Shown here: positions 46,078-51,350 of the stretch, piece by piece | Layout of the letters: every line of letters starts with the position of its first letter | Numbering within the stretch: position 1 is the stretch's first letter | Assembly (NCBI GenBank): GCA_900542445.1 | Contig: UQNN01000014.1 | Span: 1 to 51,350, forward strand | Reading direction: 5' to 3' | Length of the DNA: 51,350 nt | Origin: an uncultured Eubacteriales bacterium | GTDB lineage: Bacteria; Bacillota; Clostridia; Christensenellales; Aristaeellaceae | Program-made: the position numbers and the translations under genes | Notes under the pieces: model-generated | What the model was told of the DNA's origin: nothing | Seen by the model: only the letters and a program-made list of their open reading frames with translations | Databases searched by the model: none

Positions 46078-48708
46078 TTATTCCGAAGTCCTCAATCGTT
46101 CCACCACAGTTCCTTTGTTAAAGAAGTGGAGAACGATCAGCGGAATGACCGCAGCCAGCAACAGATAAAGCACGCCGATGACCAAAGCTGGAACCAATGT
46201 AATGTGCAGAGTAAAGAACCACATAGATGGCGAGTTCAAGACATTTTTCAGCACCGTCACAGCAAGCAGCAGCGCAACCACTCCACCAATGATGTCTGCA
46301 CCAGCGGCATAGTAAACGCCTTCATAAACCATCAGCCTTTGAAGCTGGCGATTTGTCATACCGATACTCTGCATAGTCGCAAACTCATGGCGACGGGTAA
46401 TAATATTGGTGATGATCATATTTGTAAAGTTAATCAATCCTGCCAATGCCATGATACAGCCAATCAGACTACCTACAACCCAAACCATACTTGCAACAGA
46501 ATTTAATTGTTCTTTCAGTAATTTTGTTGAGGTATAGGTAACAGAGGGGTTCTTTTCAACATAACTGCTCAGAAAGTCCTCCATTTGCGGATGCAGAGAA
46601 GCATCCATATTAAATCCATAGTTCAACAGGGTCGGGGTCGTGTAAATCTGTTTGAATACGGTGTCTGGTAAATACACAAAAGGCGCATCGCCGCCAATAT
46701 GCATCGTAGCCGTAGTTGTTGTCGGCGTTTCGTCCTCAGTCCCAACGGTGCAGGCTTTTGCCAGAATTGTGCAGGTTTTGACTAACTCACCATCCCTGTA
46801 AAAAGAAATGCTATCACCGATCTGCAACTGCTCTGACAGGGATGTTGTTTTCGGGCCACCACTCAGTCGGTCTAATCGGTTTCCGATAATGACATATTCT
46901 CCGGTTAGCATTTTCTGTTTCAGTACATTAGGATCTGTTTCACCATCATAAATCATCATGTCAGACCAAAAATGTTCGGAAGCGCCATAGACATTTCCAA
47001 AGAAAAGATTTTCTGCATCCGGGGCAGTATTCAGCGCATAATTCCCGAAAGACTTGCTAATCCCATTTTCATATTCAAAAGTATTTGTGCAAGTAAGTCC
47101 CTCAAAGCCGTAATCCACAAGCACGTTACCGTCATCTACGGTGTTACGGTAAAGATACCGTTCTTCTTCCAGACCGTTCTGCTCACGGATCATATCTACT
47201 ACTTGCTGTGGAAGTGCATCTTCGTGATGTCTAAAGCCCTCCTGAACATTGACTGCAATCGAATTGTAGACGGTAAAATCTGTTTTTGTTGTGCGGGTAA
47301 TCCACTTTTCTTCATCCATACTCTGTGTCACGATGATAATAGAGTTGAACAGAACGATACACAAAAGCATAGAAACAACAATGAATACACAACGGCGTCT
47401 GTTACGTCCTAAGTTAGAAAATGCCATGTGAGAGAGCTTTGCTCCACTGATTCGTGTAACCGTTTTCTTTTTATAATCATCCTGCTCCGTATAACGAATT
47501 GCCTCCATGGGAGATACTTTTGATGCCTTTTTGGCCGGTTTGCGGGTACTGATAAACACTGTCAAAATCGTAAACAATGCGGCTATAACAAATAGCATAG
47601 GAGATGCCGATGCCTGCAAACTTGCCGTAGAATACTCATAACTGAAAATTCGCATTACTACCGGAAGCAACGCCCTGCCTGCAAAGAACCCGGCAATTAA
47701 ACCGATCGGCAGACCGATTAGGGTCAGCCATACCGCCTGCCGATTGACGATGCTTTTAATTTGCCGTGTAGAAGTACCAATCATCCTCAATAAGCCATAT
47801 TGCCGAACATCCTGCATAACGGAAATATCAAAAATATTATAAATCAGCAGATAGCCACACAATACAAACATCAAAACAAATACTACGGCAAATAAGATGG
47901 ACTCCGAAGAAATCATGGCTTTTCCCATCTGGTTTTCAACAGAGAGGATAAAGTTATCGGCAGACATATCCTCTGGATTGCCGCCGATGGAGTAGACAAA
48001 GCTATCCATCTGCTCCTGAATGTTCGTCTTGTCTTTCAGCACAACTTCAGAAAAAGTAACCCCTGAGATTTCTCCATCCACTGCGTGGGTATTTTTCACC
48101 ACATCCGGATTATCTTTTACAAACTGCTCTGAGAGAATCGCCACGCTGACCGTATCGTTGCTTGCTTCCCACCAACCGGAAAGCACCATATCATAATGAT
48201 AGGTTTTTCCCCGCAGTTCAAATTCCAGAGGAACTTCTGCTCCGATCTCCGGTTCCACACCAAGGGCCTTCAAAGCCAGTTCGGTAGTAGCAATTTCATT
48301 CGCCTTTTCCGGCGCTGAACCATGCGTTGGCACGCAGAATGTAAGTTCCTGCTGTATGCTGTCAGCATAGTTTAATTCAACAGAATGACCCACGGCGTTG
48401 CTTGCATATCCAATCGTCCGCCGATGACCTGCCTGCTCCACAAAATCACTGTTTTTCAGTTGCTCAAATTGCTCCTCTGTCATATAGCCGAAGGTTCCAT
48501 CTCCCTTGCTGCCTTTCTGCATCTGCATAGAGAGCTGCATGGAGGATACCATGTTAAATGCCAGTGAAGTGATGGATGTAAACAAAAATGCTGTCAGAAC
48601 GATCGCAAGAATCGCCGCCAGATTACGAACCTTATTCTTCTTGAAATATTGTTTAGACAGCCGCTTGATGGTTTTTGTATTATTATTGCCAAATAGAATG
48701 TCATTCAT
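46078..48708 (-). CDS. FtsX-family ABC transporter permease
   Basis: An 876-residue permease with two FtsX-type modules. One helix near the N-terminus (about 30-55), a large outer loop (about 56-245), three helices (about 255-410), a fifth helix (about 440-465), a second large outer loop (about 466-755) and three C-terminal helices (about 760-870). This is the MacB/SalY-like mechanotransmission architecture; such proteins expel or sense peptides, antibiotics or lipids rather than import. The ATG at 48708 follows GGGGGCGGG. Its ATPase partner lies just upstream (13-base gap). Codon usage is AT-richer than in the flanking chromosome. Confidence 0.88.
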   Translation of the reverse strand: MNDILFGNNNTKTIKRLSKQYFKKNKVRNLAAILAIVLTAFLFTSITSLAFNMVSSMQLSMQMQKGSKGDGTFGYMTEEQFEQLKNSDFVEQAGHRRTIGYASNAVGHSVELNYADSIQQELTFCVPTHGSAPEKANEIATTELALKALGVEPEIGAEVPLEFELRGKTYHYDMVLSGWWEASNDTVSVAILSEQFVKDNPDVVKNTHAVDGEISGVTFSEVVLKDKTNIQEQMDSFVYSIGGNPEDMSADNFILSVENQMGKAMISSESILFAVVFVLMFVLCGYLLIYNIFDISVMQDVRQYGLLRMIGTSTRQIKSIVNRQAVWLTLIGLPIGLIAGFFAGRALLPVVMRIFSYEYSTASLQASASPMLFVIAALFTILTVFISTRKPAKKASKVSPMEAIRYTEQDDYKKKTVTRISGAKLSHMAFSNLGRNRRRCVFIVVSMLLCIVLFNSIIIVTQSMDEEKWITRTTKTDFTVYNSIAVNVQEGFRHHEDALPQQVVDMIREQNGLEEERYLYRNTVDDGNVLVDYGFEGLTCTNTFEYENGISKSFGNYALNTAPDAENLFFGNVYGASEHFWSDMMIYDGETDPNVLKQKMLTGEYVIIGNRLDRLSGGPKTTSLSEQLQIGDSISFYRDGELVKTCTILAKACTVGTEDETPTTTTATMHIGGDAPFVYLPDTVFKQIYTTPTLLNYGFNMDASLHPQMEDFLSSYVEKNPSVTYTSTKLLKEQLNSVASMVWVVGSLIGCIMALAGLINFTNMIITNIITRRHEFATMQSIGMTNRQLQRLMVYEGVYYAAGADIIGGVVALLLAVTVLKNVLNSPSMWFFTLHITLVPALVIGVLYLLLAAVIPLIVLHFFNKGTVVERLRTSE

Positions 48709-48721
48709 AGTCCCGCCCCCT

Positions 48722-49387
48722 TTACTGCACGATCTTGCCATCCTCAATCCGAATGATACGGTCGGCAAGCTGGGCAATCTCATTATTATGAGTAATCATC
48801 ACGAGGGTTTGGTGGAATTTCTGACTTGTGGTTTTCAAAAGCCCCAGCACATCAGCGCTGGTCTTGCTGTCCAGGTTGCCGGTGGGTTCATCAGCCAAAA
48901 CAATAGCGGGTTTTGACACCAAGGCGCGGGCAATGGCTACGCGCTGCTGCTGACCGCCGGAGAGGTTATTGGGCATATTGTTCAGCTTATCCTCCAGCCC
49001 CAGCATCTGAACAACTTCTTTCATAAACTTCTTGTCTACCTTGTTTCCGTCCAGCTCCACAGGCAGCACGATGTTTTCATAGACATTTAGCACCGGAACC
49101 AGATTGTAGTTCTGGAAGATGAAGCCGATCTTTCTCCTACGGAAGATAGTAAGCTGCTCATCTTTTAATGTGGAGAGTTCACGCCCATCCACAATAACCT
49201 TGCCGGAGGTAGGCACATCCAGCCCGCCAATCATATTCAGTAGTGTAGATTTACCGCTGCCGGAGGTTCCTACGATAGCAACAAATTCGCCCTTTTCAAT
49301 GGAGAGGGTCACACCATCCAAGGCTCTGGTAATGTTCGGCTTTGCACCATAATATTTTTTCAGTTCAGTCGTTTGCAAAATGCTCAT
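48722..49387 (-). CDS. ABC transporter ATPase (MacB/SalX type)
   Basis: A 221-residue ATPase for the FtsX permease. Walker A GTSGSGKST (40-48), Q-loop FIFQNYNLVPVLNVYENI, signature LSGGQQQRVAIARAL and Walker B IVLADEPTGNLDSKT, the typical antimicrobial-peptide/lipoprotein export branch. ATG 49387 is 11 bases after AAAGGA; an in-frame ATG at 49399 overlaps the ribosome site and is unlikely. Transcribed from its own operator-bearing promoter. Confidence 0.93.
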   Translation of the reverse strand: MSILQTTELKKYYGAKPNITRALDGVTLSIEKGEFVAIVGTSGSGKSTLLNMIGGLDVPTSGKVIVDGRELSTLKDEQLTIFRRRKIGFIFQNYNLVPVLNVYENIVLPVELDGNKVDKKFMKEVVQMLGLEDKLNNMPNNLSGGQQQRVAIARALVSKPAIVLADEPTGNLDSKTSADVLGLLKTTSQKFHQTLVMITHNNEIAQLADRIIRIEDGKIVQ

Positions 49388-49419
49388 AAAGAACACCATC
49401 CTTTCTTTTTGATAAATCC

Positions 49420-49452
49420 ATTATAACGACCAAACCTCACAGAAATGTCACA
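49420..49452 (-). promoter_or_regulatory. Promoter of the ABC genes with direct-repeat operator
   Basis: Minus strand: TGTGA-N6-TGTGA (plus-strand TCACA at 49448-49452 and 49437-49441), then TATAAT at 49425-49420, which starts 16 bases from the first base of the proximal repeat. The repeats occupy the -35 position. The same arrangement is present before the response regulator gene (51246-51278). Confidence 0.8.
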
Positions 49453-49472
49453 GCCAGCATAATAAATTGCCC

Positions 49473-49500
49473 TGAAATGTCACAATCCTGTGACATTTCA
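49473..49500. promoter_or_regulatory. Perfect 12-base-arm dyad upstream of the ABC promoter
   Basis: TGAAATGTCACA / TGTGACATTTCA with a 4-base centre. It contains the same TGTGACATTTC word as the operator at 49442-49452, 32 bases further on (three helical turns). No T-run follows, so it is an operator rather than a terminator. Confidence 0.75.
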
Positions 49501-49510
49501 AAAAAACAGG

Positions 49511-50542
49511 TTATTCATGGGGAAGAAAAACGGAGAATGTTGAACCTGTTCCTACTTGAGAAGTTACTTGTATATAACCGTTCTGTAAGCTAATAATTTC
49601 CCTTGCAAGATACAACCCAATGCCGATTCCCTCTATATCGTGGACATCTTCTTCCCGATAAAAGCGCCTAAAAATTGCTCCTTGCTGGTTTTCGGGAATA
49701 CCTTTGCCGGTATCGGTAATGCTGACTTTCAGGTGCATTTCCCAGCTTTCAACGCAAACACGAATAGAACCGTACTCCGGCGTGTACTTAACTGCATTAT
49801 CCAATATGTTAAATAAGGCTTCTGCTGTCCATTTGCGGTCATGGGAAACAACCAATGTTTCCGGGCAGTTTACTTCAACTTGTATGTGCTTTCTTTCAGC
49901 GTTCAGAAAAATACCGCCCAGCGCCATAGCAAGAGTATCATAGATAGGCTGCTGTTTCTTTTCAAGTGAGATAACGCCAGTTTCAAGTCGGGAAGTTTTT
50001 ATCATAGCCTGCATTAAGAAATCCAGTTTATCAAGCTGTGTGCCACTGGCAAGTAGAAATTCCCGCTGTTTATCCGGTGGCACTTCTTGTTCTAATAAGG
50101 TGGCATTTATCATTTTTAAGTTTGCTATCGGTGTCTTTACCTGATGAGAAATATCGGAAATTAACTCCTGTAAGTCAGCTCGTTCACTGGCAACGCTGTT
50201 TTTGCTTTCCTGCATAACCTCATAAAGACGCACCAGCCGATGATTGATTTTATAAAATAGGTTTTCTTCTTCGGCAACCTGTGATACATCTATTTTTCCA
50301 TTCATCATTTCGTCTAAGGTGCAGCAAAGCATTTCAGAAAACAAAGTCAGCTTTCGCCGTATCAGTATCACAAAAGCAGTAACACAAAGTAGAAAAAGCA
50401 GACCAAAAGCCATGCTACAAAATACCACAGACATTTCTTTGGTCAGGATATATAGAACCGAAAACATGACCACTGATAAAAGTAAAATGGTAGTTGCCAG
50501 TATTATGCAGACTTTATTTAAGGAGAGTTTTTTTGAAATCAT
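49511..50542 (-). CDS. Sensor histidine kinase of the ABC module
   Basis: A 343-residue kinase with two helices close together (about 10-32 and 38-62) and almost no outer loop, so it probably senses within the membrane or through the transporter. HisKA with His133 (SDISHQVKTPIANL) and a HATPase domain (NILDNAVKYTPEYG, DTGKGIP, GIGIGLYLARE). The ATG overlaps the regulator's stop (ATGA, 50542-50539) and follows GGAGGAG. An intramembrane-sensing kinase next to an FtsX exporter is the Bce-like detoxification layout. Confidence 0.9.
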   Translation of the reverse strand: MISKKLSLNKVCIILATTILLLSVVMFSVLYILTKEMSVVFCSMAFGLLFLLCVTAFVILIRRKLTLFSEMLCCTLDEMMNGKIDVSQVAEEENLFYKINHRLVRLYEVMQESKNSVASERADLQELISDISHQVKTPIANLKMINATLLEQEVPPDKQREFLLASGTQLDKLDFLMQAMIKTSRLETGVISLEKKQQPIYDTLAMALGGIFLNAERKHIQVEVNCPETLVVSHDRKWTAEALFNILDNAVKYTPEYGSIRVCVESWEMHLKVSITDTGKGIPENQQGAIFRRFYREEDVHDIEGIGIGLYLAREIISLQNGYIQVTSQVGTGSTFSVFLPHE

Positions 50543-51222
50543 TTTTGCGCTCCTCCAATCCACATATAGCCCATACCGTAAACGGTTTTGATGTAGGAAT
50601 GCTGGTTCGTTTCAATTTTACTGCGGATGCGGCTGATCGTTGTGGTTAGTGCGTGTTCATCCACATAATTTTCATCTACATCCCACAGCTTTTCAAGCAA
50701 TACCTGACGTGTCAGGACAGTTTGAGAATTTCTTGTCAGCACTTTTAATAAACGATATTCCAACGATGTAAGGGTAATCGGCTGTCCTGCGAGACAGGCT
50801 GATAATTCGGAAAAATTGATATACAAATTCCCGTCATCGTAGAAATCGCCGCCGGATTGTGCTGAAATGCGGTTCAGTAAAGCAGATACTTTCTTTTGGA
50901 ACACGCTGATAGGAAAGGGCTTTGTTACATAATCATCTGCGCCCAATTCAAATCCTTTCAGCATATCGCTTTCCATATCATTTGCGGTTAGAAAAATCAC
51001 GGCGGTATCAGGACGGCGTTCTTTTACCTCATGGCATATATCAAACCCGTTCCCATCTGGCAGATTGACATCCAAAACGATTAAATCATAATCCTGTTTT
51101 TCAAGAAATCTTATGGCAACAGCCTTTGACATAGCCCCATCCACGGAATATCCGACAGCCGACAGATTATAGCTTAATGTCTTATTCAAAAGCTGGTCAT
51201 CTTCAACAACCAGTATTCGCAT
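50539..51222 (-). CDS. OmpR-family response regulator of the ABC module
   Basis: A 227-residue regulator. Receiver with EDD at 7-9, Asp51 (LIVLDVNLPDG) and Lys in VTKPFP; winged helix from about 128, with LTSLEYRLLKVL and TVYGMGYMW. The ATG follows AAAGGATGTGATACT. Likely binds the TGTGA-N6-TGTGA repeats in front of itself and in front of the ABC genes. Confidence 0.92.
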   Translation of the reverse strand: MRILVVEDDQLLNKTLSYNLSAVGYSVDGAMSKAVAIRFLEKQDYDLIVLDVNLPDGNGFDICHEVKERRPDTAVIFLTANDMESDMLKGFELGADDYVTKPFPISVFQKKVSALLNRISAQSGGDFYDDGNLYINFSELSACLAGQPITLTSLEYRLLKVLTRNSQTVLTRQVLLEKLWDVDENYVDEHALTTTISRIRSKIETNQHSYIKTVYGMGYMWIGGAQK

Positions 51223-51245
51223 AGTATCACATCCTTTTTCTTTTT

Positions 51246-51278
51246 ATAGTATCAGCAAAATGTCACAGAAACCTCACA
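51246..51278 (-). promoter_or_regulatory. Promoter of the regulator-kinase genes with direct-repeat operator
   Basis: Minus strand: TGTGA-N6-TGTGA (plus-strand TCACA at 51274-51278 and 51263-51267), then TACTAT at 51251-51246, starting 16 bases from the proximal repeat. This is the same geometry as at 49420-49452. The remaining bases to the window end show no gene. Confidence 0.75.
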
Positions 51279-51350
51279 ACGAGAAAAAAATTTAATATTC
51301 TGTCAGTTCCACAATTACATTACTCTGCTGATACAGCCAGTCCGTAAATT

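Noticed and set aside
49473..49500. The 28-base dyad as a terminator for the kinase gene
   Set aside because: No T-run follows on either strand and the arm word repeats in the operators, which fits a protein-binding site better.

Overview
The window looks like chromosome of a GC-rich anaerobic Firmicute of the class Clostridia, probably a gut commensal. Signs of this are the strong AGGAGG ribosome sites, sigma-A promoters with 17-base spacers, reverse rubrerythrin beside a Fur/PerR-type regulator, an NfnAB-type electron-bifurcating pair, RNase J, YhaM and a KdgF/Uxa uronate pathway. I cannot place it to genus. The left two thirds is ordinary, densely packed chromosome. Two AT-richer stretches (about 31.77-33.7 kb and 45.93 kb to the end) look acquired or decayed.

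Layout. 0-3.4 kb: RNase J (5' end outside the window), a palindrome-rich intergenic repeat, and an RlmI-type rRNA methyltransferase. 3.4-9.6 kb, minus strand: a galacturonate operon read uxaB-uxaA-uxaC-kdgF-eda from one promoter at 9549-9578, with a small transposon-like repeat between uxaA and uxaC. 9.7-11.3 kb: a GtrII-like membrane glycosyltransferase, divergent from secA. 11.4-17.4 kb: secA, prfB (with a programmed frameshift), a DUF1461 membrane protein and tsaD. 17.4-21.7 kb, minus strand: an L,D-transpeptidase, an HtrA-type protease and a beta-lactamase-fold serine hydrolase. 21.8-26.2 kb: an MgtC-like protein, a MATE transporter, a ROK sugar kinase and a YhaM-type exoribonuclease.

26.4-30.6 kb: an mglB-mglA-mglC galactose-type ABC importer, then a small membrane protein. 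30.6-31.8 kb: a Fur-family regulator with reverse rubrerythrin behind a palindromic operator. 31.8-35.3 kb: accessory region with a recombinase C-terminal remnant, a zinc-ribbon membrane protein, two XRE regulators, a broken DUF1508 gene and two paralogous unknown genes. 35.3-40.5 kb: tRNA-Leu(CAA), a small membrane protein, a KdpDE-like pair without a kdp pump, a secreted protein built of a 20-residue repeat, and a second two-component system divergent from it. 40.6-44.4 kb: an iron-dependent alcohol dehydrogenase and nfnA-nfnB, both redox-balancing functions.

44.5 kb to the end: an HTH-membrane sensor with a duplicated outer domain, and a second HTH gene cut off right after its helix-turn-helix. 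The DNA that replaces the rest is AT-rich and carries, on the minus strand, a response regulator, histidine kinase, ABC ATPase and FtsX-type permease. Both promoters of this module share one direct-repeat operator at exactly the same distance from the -10 box, which points to a self-contained antibiotic- or peptide-sensing and efflux unit.
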